Shown here piece after piece: positions 1 to 6,510 of a DNA stretch of 8,966 bases. This DNA is from CAYSPS01 sp964432975 (lineage in GTDB: Bacteria; Babelota; Babeliae; Babelales; UBA12409). The position numbers and the translations under genes were made by a program. Position 1 is the stretch's first letter. Each line of letters starts with the position of its first letter. The stretch covers positions 1-8,966 of the forward strand of contig CAYSPS010000028.1 in the NCBI GenBank assembly GCA_964432975.1, read 5' to 3'. The notes beneath the pieces are model-generated. The model had not been told where the DNA came from and did not search any database. It worked only from the letters and a program-made list of their open reading frames with translations.

Positions 1-295
1 ATCTTGGGTTTGCCAGTTTCTAAAAATGAGCAAATGGAAACACCAAGTTCAATGTAGATACCTTTGTTTTCCCCTGTTGGTTCGGTGAGAAGAATAAAAC
101 ATCACTATGTTTGACAGCGTCAAGATCGCGTTGGGCACGGTGAGTGGCTATAGAAGAATGTTGGTCATTTGGTTTGGTCAGTGATGAGTCTTGAGTCCAA
201 TCATGACTAATCTGATGACCGTGCTGTTTGAGAAGTTCCATTACTTTTCTGGCTCTATGTTTGTGAGTAAATTTGGCCGCTATATAGATGTTCAT
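1..295 (-). pseudogene. Nucleoside 2-deoxyribosyltransferase-like gene, frameshifted, 3' end outside the window
   Basis: The ATG at 295 opens a frame beginning MNIYIAAKF, followed by a basic helix and later RDLDAVKHSDVLFF. This is the usual opening and 'aspartate-rich, nucleotide-handling' half of the nucleoside 2-deoxyribosyltransferase-like fold, whose members cleave or exchange the N-glycosidic bond of nucleosides. That frame then runs into unrelated residues and stops at 20-22. If reading slips by -1 near 85-94 (in TTCTTCTC on the minus strand), the other frame continues as LTEPTGENKGIYIELGVS and stays open to base 1, restoring the conserved G-x-Y-x-E-L-G motif that carries the family's catalytic Glu. 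The start overlaps the stop of the queH remnant as ATGA (292-295), so the two were translationally coupled. I read it as a decayed gene; a sequencing error is the alternative. Family assignment is by motif only. Confidence 0.72.
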
Positions 296-585
296 GGTTT
301 GAGGCTATCTGCTGATATGTACTTTTGGTTAAGGCGGTCGATGAGGGAGTAGGCACAACCACAATAGTTTTGTTTGTAGAAGCCCTTGGCGCAAGATATG
401 CAGCTGAGTGTTTGGGGGGAAAGAAATCTAAGTCGATATTTTTTGGCCAGGGACTCCCCTATTCGTTTTATGACTTGGTTGTCCATGTAACTGCTGGTAA
501 GCATGGTGGTTGTAACTTGATCGAAGTCATGTTGGAGAGCATATTCAAATGTTTTTTGAAGGCGAAGTAAATAACAAGTAAGCAA
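292..585 (-). pseudogene. queH: QueH (epoxyqueuosine reductase, DUF208) C-terminal remnant
   Basis: QueH reduces epoxyqueuosine to queuosine in tRNA using an Fe-S cluster. The remnant keeps family landmarks: TCYLLRLQKTFEYAL (family CxxCYxxRLxxTAxxA), HDFDQVTTTML (GFDxFTTTLL), NQVIKRIGESLAKKY, and near the end FYKQNYCGCAYS with the YCGC cysteines. The N-terminal half, with its conserved Cys-Cys motif, is absent: upstream in this frame there is an in-frame stop within about 40 bases, and only ~110 bases separate it from cysS. Between RLRFL and AKGFYKQ the frame (about 392-425) reads nonsense, while the +1 frame there reads DFFPPKHSAAYLA, which fits the family; two compensating frameshifts are therefore needed. 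The formal TTG opening at 585 is not a credible start. Almost certainly non-functional, so queuosine salvage or synthesis through this copy is lost. Confidence 0.85.
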
Positions 586-592
586 GTATTTT

Positions 593-626
593 AAGAAGAA
601 GCGAGGGCGCCATTAGGCGCCCTCGC
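593..626 (-). terminator. GC-rich hairpin with U-rich tail, terminator-like on the minus strand
   Basis: GCGAGGGCGCC (601-611) and GGCGCCCTCGC (616-626) are perfect reverse complements: an 11-bp stem with a 4-base loop. Read on the minus strand it is followed directly by TTCTTCTT (600-593), a reasonable U-tract; on the plus strand the following TATTTACC is a poorer one, although a T6 run comes 16 bases later (641-647). It sits between divergent reading directions, where no gene in this window ends, so it is an orphan: possibly the terminator of a gene lost when the 5' half of queH was deleted, or a structure in the cysS leader region. Confidence 0.6.
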
Positions 627-654
627 TATTTACCTAAATAATTTTTTAGATACG

Positions 655-682
655 CTGATATCGTTATTCTCGCACATAAAAT
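655..682 (+). promoter_or_regulatory. Possible cysS promoter
   Basis: CTGATA (655-660) and TAAAAT (677-682) are spaced by 16 bases and resemble weak -35 and -10 boxes. Transcription would begin near 689, leaving a leader of only about six bases before the ATG at 695, which would agree with the absence of a Shine-Dalgarno sequence there. The match is weak and other AT-rich hexamers nearby could serve. Confidence 0.22.
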
Positions 683-694
683 AAAAGATATCTC

Positions 695-2038
695 ATGAAA
701 AAAGCACAACTTTCGCTTACCAATACACTTTTTGGAAAAAAAGAAATTTTCACGCCCTTGCACGATAATGCCGCAAACATGTATGTGTGCGGCATTACGC
801 CATATGATCATGCCCATATCGGGCATGGGCGCTGCTATGTTGCGTTTGATGTGCTGTACCGATTATTAAAGTTTCTGGGTTATGATGTTACGTACGTACG
901 CAACTTTACCGACATTGACGACAAACTCCTCAATCGTGCACAGCAAGAACTGGGTGATCGTATGCGTTACCCAGAAATTGCACAACGTTATATACAATCA
1001 TTTGAACAAAACATGCACGCACTTAATTGCTTAACACCAACCGTGCAACCACGTGCAACACAGGTAATTGACGATATTATCGCACTTGTACAAAAATTAA
1101 TTGATAAAAAATATGCATATGTCGTTGATGGCGACGTATATTATGATGTACAAAAGTTTGCCACTTACGGCAAATTTTCAAAACGCAATCTTGATGAACT
1201 TCTTGCCGGTGCACGGGTTGAAATTAATGAAAAAAAGAAAAACCCTCTTGATTTTGCTCTATGGAAAGGCGAAGCGCAAAACTTGTTTTGGAAAAGTCCA
1301 TGGGGCTGGGGACGACCCGGTTGGCATATCGAATGTTCTGCAATGGCAACAAAGTTTTTAGGACAACACATTGATATTCACGGCGGCGGCATGGACTTGA
1401 TTTTTCCACATCATGAGAATGAAATTGCGCAATCAGAAGGTGTTTTTGGCGCACCTTTTGCTCGCTATTGGGTGCACATTGCATTTGTACAAATCAACAA
1501 AGAAAAAATGTCAAAATCACTTGGAAATTTTTTCACGCTCAACGATGTTTTTGAAAAATTCGATCCGATGGTTGTGCGTTTTTATTACCTCAATCACAAC
1601 TACAACATTCCGCTCGATTTTTCTTTTGATGGACTCACGGCGTGTGAAAAAACGTACAAAAAACTCACACGCTTGTTTACTGATGTAGCTACAATGCCGG
1701 CAACAAGTAAAGATATCACGCACACGCCATTAACGCATGATATGCTCACCAGCTTATGTGATGATCTCAATATCGCTGGGATGCTGGGCATTATTTTTGA
1801 ACATGCAGAAGAACTGCGTACAAATAAAGAAACGGCACAACAGGTAAAAGCTTTGCTTTCTGATGTGCTTGGACTAACGCTGGCACCACTTCCAGAAAAA
1901 ACTGTTCACGTTACGCCAGAAATTCAACGCCTGATTGATGAACGCGCAGCAGCGCGTGCTGCTAAAAATTGGAAACGGGCAGATGAATTGCGAGAGCAAC
2001 TCATTTCGCTTGGTGTTGAGGTCCGCGATACCAAGTAG
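695..2038 (+). CDS. cysS: Cysteinyl-tRNA synthetase
   Basis: Class I aminoacyl-tRNA synthetase that activates cysteine with ATP and charges tRNA-Cys in the cytoplasm. The 447-residue product is complete (family about 450-480). The HIGH motif is HIGH at 41-44 within PYDHAHIGHGR, and KMSKS is at 271-275. The zinc site that selects cysteine is intact: C32, C214 (GWHIECS), H239 and E243 (FPHHENE), each offset evenly from the Escherichia coli ligands C28, C209, H234 and E238. The C-terminal RAAKNWKRADELREQL is the typical helical tail of the anticodon-binding part. No clear ribosome binding site precedes the ATG (bases GATATCTC), so translation may rely on an AT-rich or near-leaderless start. Its last 38 bases overlap the 3' end of the small minus-strand gene at 2001-2297. 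Essential housekeeping gene; very high certainty. Confidence 0.98.
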   Translation: MKKAQLSLTNTLFGKKEIFTPLHDNAANMYVCGITPYDHAHIGHGRCYVAFDVLYRLLKFLGYDVTYVRNFTDIDDKLLNRAQQELGDRMRYPEIAQRYIQSFEQNMHALNCLTPTVQPRATQVIDDIIALVQKLIDKKYAYVVDGDVYYDVQKFATYGKFSKRNLDELLAGARVEINEKKKNPLDFALWKGEAQNLFWKSPWGWGRPGWHIECSAMATKFLGQHIDIHGGGMDLIFPHHENEIAQSEGVFGAPFARYWVHIAFVQINKEKMSKSLGNFFTLNDVFEKFDPMVVRFYYLNHNYNIPLDFSFDGLTACEKTYKKLTRLFTDVATMPATSKDITHTPLTHDMLTSLCDDLNIAGMLGIIFEHAEELRTNKETAQQVKALLSDVLGLTLAPLPEKTVHVTPEIQRLIDERAAARAAKNWKRADELREQLISLGVEVRDTK

Positions 2039-2297
2039 GTGTTTCACCGCTCAACAACACATGCCGCGCGCGCTCAACTAACCTTTTTAGAACCGCACGT
2101 GTGCGCGGAGATAGGCGCACAATAACGGGAGCGCGATCCCTGATCACCGAACGTGCCAATGCGACCGCCCCTGCAGTACGCGAGCTTGAACGGAAATCCT
2201 GCGCTGCTTCAAACCAAAAGCGCTCACCACAAGCACACAGGCCTTGGTGCAAAACTGCCATCATACAAAAGGTAATAACTACACATTTTTTATTCAT
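2001..2297 (-). CDS. Small secreted basic protein of unknown family
   Basis: The 98-residue product is not recognised. It begins MNKKCVVITFCMMAVLHQG, a short basic start and hydrophobic core of a signal peptide, with a plausible cleavage after LCA at residue 22 (or a weak lipobox-like L-C-A-C ending at C23). The mature part is rich in Arg, Ala and Val (RTAGAVALARSVIRDR, RTRAVLKRLVERAR) and would be strongly basic. AGGGG (2305-2309) lies seven bases before the ATG, one of the better ribosome binding sites here. It follows dnaJ by 39 bases on the same strand, so it is probably co-transcribed. Its base composition is visibly more GC-rich than its neighbours, and its 3' end converges on and overlaps cysS by 38 bases. 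The reading frame might be fortuitous, but the signal peptide and ribosome site together favour a real gene. Confidence 0.6.
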   Translation of the reverse strand: MNKKCVVITFCMMAVLHQGLCACGERFWFEAAQDFRSSSRTAGAVALARSVIRDRAPVIVRLSPRTRAVLKRLVERARHVLLSGETPTWYRGPQHQAK

Positions 2298-2336
2298 GAA
2301 AAAGCCCCTGCTCGGAGAAAATATAACTTTTTAAGT

Positions 2337-3476
2337 TTAGCCCAAAAACTTTTTAAAAAAACCCTTAACGCTCCCCTCATCATCAGATGCGCTATCGCCA
2401 AGATGCTCAGCATATGCTTTGATCGCATCTTTAGCTGCTGCCGATAATTTTTGTGGTATATGACATTGCACAATAACCACAAAATTACCATGCCCACGTC
2501 CCCGCAAGCGCGCGAATCCTTTATCGGTTAAGACAATACGATTGCCCGATGGACAGCCCTTGGGAATTTTTATCGTTTCTTTTGTACCATCAATCATTTC
2601 AATTTCAACCTGTGCACCAAATACTAATTGAGGATATGGCAACAAAAGCGTGCATACCAAATCATCATCAACACGAGTAAATCGTTTGTCAGCCTTGACA
2701 CTGACGCGAATATACAAGTCACCAGCAGGACCACCAAAAAGGCCATCATCACCCTTGCCACTGATGCGAATTTCGGCACCATCAAAAATGCCTGCCGGAA
2801 TTTTTGCCGTCAGCTGCTCCAAGGCCTGTTTGCGCGAATTACCACCACAAGATTGGCATGGATGCGTAATCGTATAGCCCTGTCCTTGACACGCTGGACA
2901 CGCTTGACGCATGACAAAAAAACCGCGCTGTTGCGTTATATGGCCCGTACCCTTGCAGCGTTTACAACGTTCAACATCATGACCAGGTTGTACGCCAGAC
3001 CCTTTACACGCAGTACATGCCTGCAAACGATAATAGGAAAGATCCCTTTTGGTACCTTCATAGGCTTCGCGCAATGTAACAGAAATTTCGGCATGCCGAT
3101 CGTGTCCTTGGCGCGGCCCACGACGTCTTTCAGAAGTTTCCTCTTCACCAAAACCACCAAAAATATCGCCAAAGCCGCCAAAAATATCGCCAAAATTACG
3201 TAAAATTTCTTCCATGCTCATGTCATGCGCAGCCCATTGACCGCCACCCATATGTGGCGCCTCGTGGCCAAACCGATCGTATTGCGCACGCTTTTCAGCA
3301 TTCGATAATATTTGGTACGCCTCAGCGGCCTCCTTAAACTTTTCTTCGGCTTCTTTGTTACCAGGATTACGGTCAGGATGGTATTTGAGCGCTAATTTAC
3401 GGTACGCCGCCTTAATTTCTTGTTCAGAAGCAGCCTTAGAAACGCCTAAAACTTCGTAAAAATCTCTTTTTGCCAT
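2337..3476 (-). CDS. dnaJ: Chaperone DnaJ (Hsp40)
   Basis: Co-chaperone that delivers unfolded proteins to DnaK and stimulates its ATPase. All domains of a class A (type I) DnaJ are present in 379 residues: J domain 1-70 with HPD at 33-35; a short Gly/Phe region (about 73-112) containing two copies of FGDIFGG; four zinc-binding repeats at C154 (CTACKGSG), C171 (CKRCKGTG), C193 (CPACQGQG) and C207 (CQSCGGNS); then the C-terminal substrate-binding domains and a tail ending GFFKKFLG. The fourth zinc motif has lost its last Gly (GGNS instead of GxG), but both cysteines remain. The ATG at 3476 follows a good extended -10 promoter; no strong Shine-Dalgarno is visible (AAAGAATCT). No dnaK, grpE or CIRCE operator is seen in the window, so its heat-shock control is not evident. 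Confidence 0.98.
   Translation of the reverse strand: MAKRDFYEVLGVSKAASEQEIKAAYRKLALKYHPDRNPGNKEAEEKFKEAAEAYQILSNAEKRAQYDRFGHEAPHMGGGQWAAHDMSMEEILRNFGDIFGGFGDIFGGFGEEETSERRRGPRQGHDRHAEISVTLREAYEGTKRDLSYYRLQACTACKGSGVQPGHDVERCKRCKGTGHITQQRGFFVMRQACPACQGQGYTITHPCQSCGGNSRKQALEQLTAKIPAGIFDGAEIRISGKGDDGLFGGPAGDLYIRVSVKADKRFTRVDDDLVCTLLLPYPQLVFGAQVEIEMIDGTKETIKIPKGCPSGNRIVLTDKGFARLRGRGHGNFVVIVQCHIPQKLSAAAKDAIKAYAEHLGDSASDDEGSVKGFFKKFLG
3154..3195 (-). repeat. 21-base tandem repeat inside dnaJ Gly/Phe region
   Basis: Bases 3154-3174 and 3175-3195 are two adjacent 21-base units differing at two positions. They encode two copies of a seven-residue unit (FGDIFGG) in the Gly/Phe linker. A recent in-frame duplication is the simplest reading; the linker tolerates length change. 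Confidence 0.8.
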
Positions 3477-3513
3477 AGATTCTTTAATATAAAAAACAAA
3501 ACTATCTATCTAT

Positions 3514-3522
3514 AGTATAGCA
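3514..3522 (-). promoter_or_regulatory. Extended -10 promoter of dnaJ
   Basis: On the minus strand TGCTATACT fits an extended -10 element (TGn followed by TATACT at 3519-3514), a type that needs little -35 contact; no good -35 box is seen. Transcription would start near 3507, giving a leader of about 30 bases. The -10 box lies inside the palindrome CTATAGTATAG (3510-3520), which could be chance or a regulator site. The promoter separates dnaJ from the upstream secreted-protein gene that ends at 3550. Confidence 0.6.
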
Positions 3523-3549
3523 GTTTTTTAAACAAAAACTTTGATCCAC

Positions 3550-4161
3550 TTATTTTGATGGCGGCTCTAAAAACGCCATCTTTGATTGCGGCACGTGAAA
3601 TGAAAAAAGTGCGGCATCTGGCAATTTAGTTTTTATAAGGGCAACACGCTGTACATCAAAACCATCTGTACATATATTAACATGCACCACCATCTGGCCC
3701 AGCATTTGCAGCGTCATATCAAACAAATCATCTGACATAGATTTTAATGCATGACGAGCGAATGTTATGGCCCATGTAACGTCAGAATTGTTCCACACTG
3801 CTAAACGATTTTGCAGCATGTCAAAAAATGATTGTAAGCGCGAAAAATCTTCAAGTTTAAGTCCTCCCCCACGCACACCCAGATAACTGACACTCTTTAA
3901 GTTACGCATATAACAAATTGCACGCGCAAATTCCTCATCGGTTAACGCACGTCGTGCTGACGCATGAAAATCAACCGTACAACAACCTATGTTTTGCAAC
4001 ATGACTTCATACTGTTCATTAAAATGCGTTAAAGGAAATGCCCACGCACGTGCCGACATGGGATAAATATCAATTGATGGTTCTGCTTCAGCATACACCG
4101 GCAAACCCATCGCACCAGCCATGTGCGACAAACACAGTAATACAAAGCAACGCAACTGCAT
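3550..4161 (-). CDS. Predicted secreted protein of unknown function
   Basis: The 203-residue product is not recognised. Residues 1-24 (MQLRCFVLLCLSHMAGAMG, ending PVYA) form a signal peptide with likely cleavage before EAEPS, so it is probably exported. The mature part has a Cys-Cys pair (IGCCTVDF, near residue 59) and alternating hydrophobic stretches such as LKSVSYLGV and LQMLGQMVVHVNI that faintly resemble leucine-rich-repeat spacing, too weak to call. The ATG at 4161 is 11 bases after the stop of the epimerase gene, so it is very likely translated from the same transcript; no strong ribosome binding site is visible (AAGAGATG only). It is the last gene of the tilS-to-secreted-protein run before the dnaJ promoter. 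A periplasmic or surface role alongside the sugar enzymes is inference from position. Confidence 0.8.
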   Translation of the reverse strand: MQLRCFVLLCLSHMAGAMGLPVYAEAEPSIDIYPMSARAWAFPLTHFNEQYEVMLQNIGCCTVDFHASARRALTDEEFARAICYMRNLKSVSYLGVRGGGLKLEDFSRLQSFFDMLQNRLAVWNNSDVTWAITFARHALKSMSDDLFDMTLQMLGQMVVHVNICTDGFDVQRVALIKTKLPDAALFSFHVPQSKMAFLEPPSK

Positions 4162-4172
4162 ACATACATCTC

Positions 4173-5138
4173 TTATTGCTTCACCATCTGCGCAAGAGTA
4201 CGATAGCGTTCAATGTTTGCACTTGAATGATGAATATCTCCGGCACGAGCAGGTTGATAAAAAATGCGCGCACGAAAATCTGGAAACTCACGACGCAACT
4301 GTACAAGCAACTGATTCAGTGATACTTGCTTGCCACTAGCAACATTGACCGGTTGCCCCGTCATCTCCTGCATTGGCAATTGTGCACACGTCAAATTTGC
4401 ACGAACAACGTCTGCAACACTCACAAAATCACGCGTTTGTTCACCATCACCATACACAACAAGCGGTTTATTAGCACGCATAGCCGCAACAAAAATTGCA
4501 CGAACCCCAGCATAAGGACTATGCGGATTTTGACGCTCACCATAGACATTAAAATATCGCAAACACATTGTTTGCAAGCCATAAATGCGCGCATAGCTTT
4601 GGCACAACTGTTCACCAATCATTTTTGAGTAACCATAGGGCGAAAGTGGTGCACAAGACATCGTTTCAACACATACACCACCAGCAGCACCATAAACTGC
4701 TGCTGATGATGAAAAGACCACGCGTTGCACGTGCTCCAATCGTGCCGCTTCCAAAATATTATACAAACCACGAATGTTTGTTTCGTAACACTGTTTTGGA
4801 TTGGCCATTGATTCAGCAACACTAATTTGCGCCGCCAAATGAAAAATAACCACGCAACCACGCGCAGCCATTTGACATGCAGCAGGGTCAGTAATATCTG
4901 CGCGCATAAATTCAATGCAACGCCACACGTGCTCTAAATTTTGTGTGTTACCGTTTGATAAATTATCAAGAACTCTTACACGTGCACCAGCATGGACAAG
5001 CGCATCAACAATATGTGAACCAATAAAACCAGCTCCACCAGTCACCAACACACGTTTATCAAAAAACCATGAATCCTGTGCGCTCACTCCGCTCATATTG
5101 AAACACCCGATAACTAAAAGAATATATTTTTTCAACAT
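4173..5138 (-). CDS. NAD-dependent epimerase, extended SDR, UDP-glucose/UDP-GlcNAc 4-epimerase type
   Basis: Enzymes of this type invert C4 of a UDP-hexose using tightly bound NAD. Numbered from the ATG at 5138 (321 residues), the Rossmann motif TGGAGFIGS is at 33-41, LDNLSNG follows at about 57, the active-site serines are in SSSAAVYG (143-150), and the catalytic Tyr-x-x-x-Lys is Y168-K172 in SPYGYSK. RYFNVYGERQNP and GDGEQTRDFVSVADV are typical of WbpP/GalE-like members. Two oddities: the N-terminus (MLKKYILLVIGCFNMSGVSA) reads like a signal peptide, strange for an NAD enzyme; and the C-terminus ends at LAQMVKQ, roughly 25 residues short of the usual LGWxP...EGL tail. The ATG at 5138 follows GGATGAG; an ATG at 5096 would give a conventional cytosolic start (MSGVSAQDSWFFDKRVLVTG). 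It lies 26 bases after the mutase-like gene, suggesting paired function in making UDP-galactofuranose. Exact substrate uncertain. Confidence 0.9.
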   Translation of the reverse strand: MLKKYILLVIGCFNMSGVSAQDSWFFDKRVLVTGGAGFIGSHIVDALVHAGARVRVLDNLSNGNTQNLEHVWRCIEFMRADITDPAACQMAARGCVVIFHLAAQISVAESMANPKQCYETNIRGLYNILEAARLEHVQRVVFSSSAAVYGAAGGVCVETMSCAPLSPYGYSKMIGEQLCQSYARIYGLQTMCLRYFNVYGERQNPHSPYAGVRAIFVAAMRANKPLVVYGDGEQTRDFVSVADVVRANLTCAQLPMQEMTGQPVNVASGKQVSLNQLLVQLRREFPDFRARIFYQPARAGDIHHSSANIERYRTLAQMVKQ

Positions 5139-5164
5139 ATACTCATCCAAACTCTCACTTTTAA

Positions 5165-6508
5165 TTAAACCCGAAAAATGTGCTCTCGCGATTTTTGTGA
5201 TGCAATACTCGTTGACAATCCATAGCCCGATAACACCTGTTGCGCCAACGCACGACCATCAAGTAGTGCTTCTTGCATGCTCGCATATTGCCACGCACCA
5301 TAGCGACCACCTGTATGTATATCATATTCACGCAAACGCGCCAAAAGCATTGGCACATGATCATCGCGCCAAAACGTATAGGTCACATATGCAGGATTTA
5401 AACGTAGCACGTTATATGTACAAATATCTGAAGCGCCAAAGCGAAATAATCGTTGTGCCGCGCGCACAATTTTACGTTCAATACCCGCCGGACAAGCCCC
5501 CCGATAAGCATATTCCACATACAATGAACGATGATCAGGGGGTACCATTTCAGGTGCAAACGTATGCGCAAAACCAGCACGGTAAAATGGAATATCGTGA
5601 TCAACCGTGTAAACCCAATGTTTTTGCTCGGTTTGTCCTGGACATAAGCCAAGATTAATATTAAGCACATTACTTGCGCGCAAACGGCGCACAGCGGTAC
5701 CAAAATTTATCGTACTTGGTGCACGTATACACGAAAGCAAACAATTAAGCGGCATCGTATTAATCACGACACCAAACCGCTCACGATAACCATTGGTACA
5801 CAAAACGGTACGCCCTGCTAAATCAATTTCACGAACCATGTGCTGCGTCAATATTGGTTTCACAATATGTGCGACTAAACGATGAACAAGATAATCTATG
5901 CCACCAACACGCGGATAGTAAAACTGTGCATTATATCCAATAGGCGCATCGGCTTTATCAATAATACCGGCGATAATATCCTGCAATGTTGTCGTTGGCA
6001 CAAAACGCCCCGTCCACGTGTGGCTGAGTTTTTTGGTATCACAACAAAAAATTTTTTCCTGATAAGGCACAAAAAAGTGATCAGCAAAACCTCGGCCAAA
6101 ATGCGTCAGCACCCATGCATAAAAAGATCGGGGGTTTTTTATGTGGGGACGGCGTACAAAACCCTCAATGCATTCAGCAATTACCGACGTACTCATACCG
6201 CGCAAATTCATTTGAAATGGATATTTGCTCCAACAAGCATTACGGTAAATCCATGAATTTCTGTTATGGCACAGCCAATCTTGTGAAGCAGTAAGCTGAG
6301 GTACTAGTTGACGCACATACGGATCTGAAATATGCAATAAGTGACCCGTATAATCAAACGTAAAACCATCCTGTCGTACACTGCGACACAAGCCACCGAC
6401 GGTTGACTCGCGTTCAAGCAACACATAATCAAAAAAACCAGCATTTTCCAGATGATATGCCGTTGACAATCCAGTTAACCCTGCACCAATAATCACCACC
6501 TGTGGCAC
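5165..6508 (-). CDS. UDP-galactopyranose mutase-like flavoprotein (eukaryotic-type motifs)
   Basis: Complete 447-residue FAD protein of the amine-oxidase/HemY superfamily. The N-terminal FAD site is GAGLTGLSTAYHL (8-20), followed by the family's ER-x-x-x-V-GGL (GGL at 38-40). Further motifs match fungal UDP-galactopyranose mutase rather than general amine oxidases: KYPFQMNL (95-102, fungal PYPFQNN), VPYQEKIF (147-154), TWTGRFV (164-170, fungal WLGERV), HWVYTVDHDIPFYRA (297-311, fungal CWLYFPEDNCPFYRA) and GGRYGAWQY (400-408, fungal GRFGSWRY). So R168, R310, R402 and Y408 line up with the Aspergillus active-site residues R182, R327, R447 and Y453. UGM ring-contracts UDP-galactopyranose to UDP-galactofuranose with reduced FAD. 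The start is GTG, fixed by the ribosome site GAGGGAG seven bases upstream and two bases after the TonB-like gene. A related sugar-modifying oxidoreductase remains possible. Confidence 0.85.
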   Translation of the reverse strand: MPQVVIIGAGLTGLSTAYHLENAGFFDYVLLERESTVGGLCRSVRQDGFTFDYTGHLLHISDPYVRQLVPQLTASQDWLCHNRNSWIYRNACWSKYPFQMNLRGMSTSVIAECIEGFVRRPHIKNPRSFYAWVLTHFGRGFADHFFVPYQEKIFCCDTKKLSHTWTGRFVPTTTLQDIIAGIIDKADAPIGYNAQFYYPRVGGIDYLVHRLVAHIVKPILTQHMVREIDLAGRTVLCTNGYRERFGVVINTMPLNCLLSCIRAPSTINFGTAVRRLRASNVLNINLGLCPGQTEQKHWVYTVDHDIPFYRAGFAHTFAPEMVPPDHRSLYVEYAYRGACPAGIERKIVRAAQRLFRFGASDICTYNVLRLNPAYVTYTFWRDDHVPMLLARLREYDIHTGGRYGAWQYASMQEALLDGRALAQQVLSGYGLSTSIASQKSREHIFRV

Positions 6509-6510
6509 CG

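Noticed and set aside
83..97. Programmed -1 ribosomal frameshift in the deoxyribosyltransferase-like gene
   Set aside because: The shift region TTATTCTTCTC contains no X-XXY-YYZ slippery heptamer and no evident downstream stimulatory structure; mutation or sequencing error is simpler.
325..570. Plus-strand open frame of 81 residues
   Set aside because: It is antisense to the queH remnant, whose minus-strand translation carries clear family motifs; the plus-strand protein has none.
2628..3203. Plus-strand open frame of 191 residues
   Set aside because: Wholly antisense to dnaJ; its Thr/Ala/Arg-rich composition reflects the complement of dnaJ codons.
4915..5658. Plus-strand open frame of 247 residues
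   Set aside because: Lies across the 5' part of the epimerase and the 3' part of the mutase-like gene on the opposite strand, with no domain features or ribosome site.
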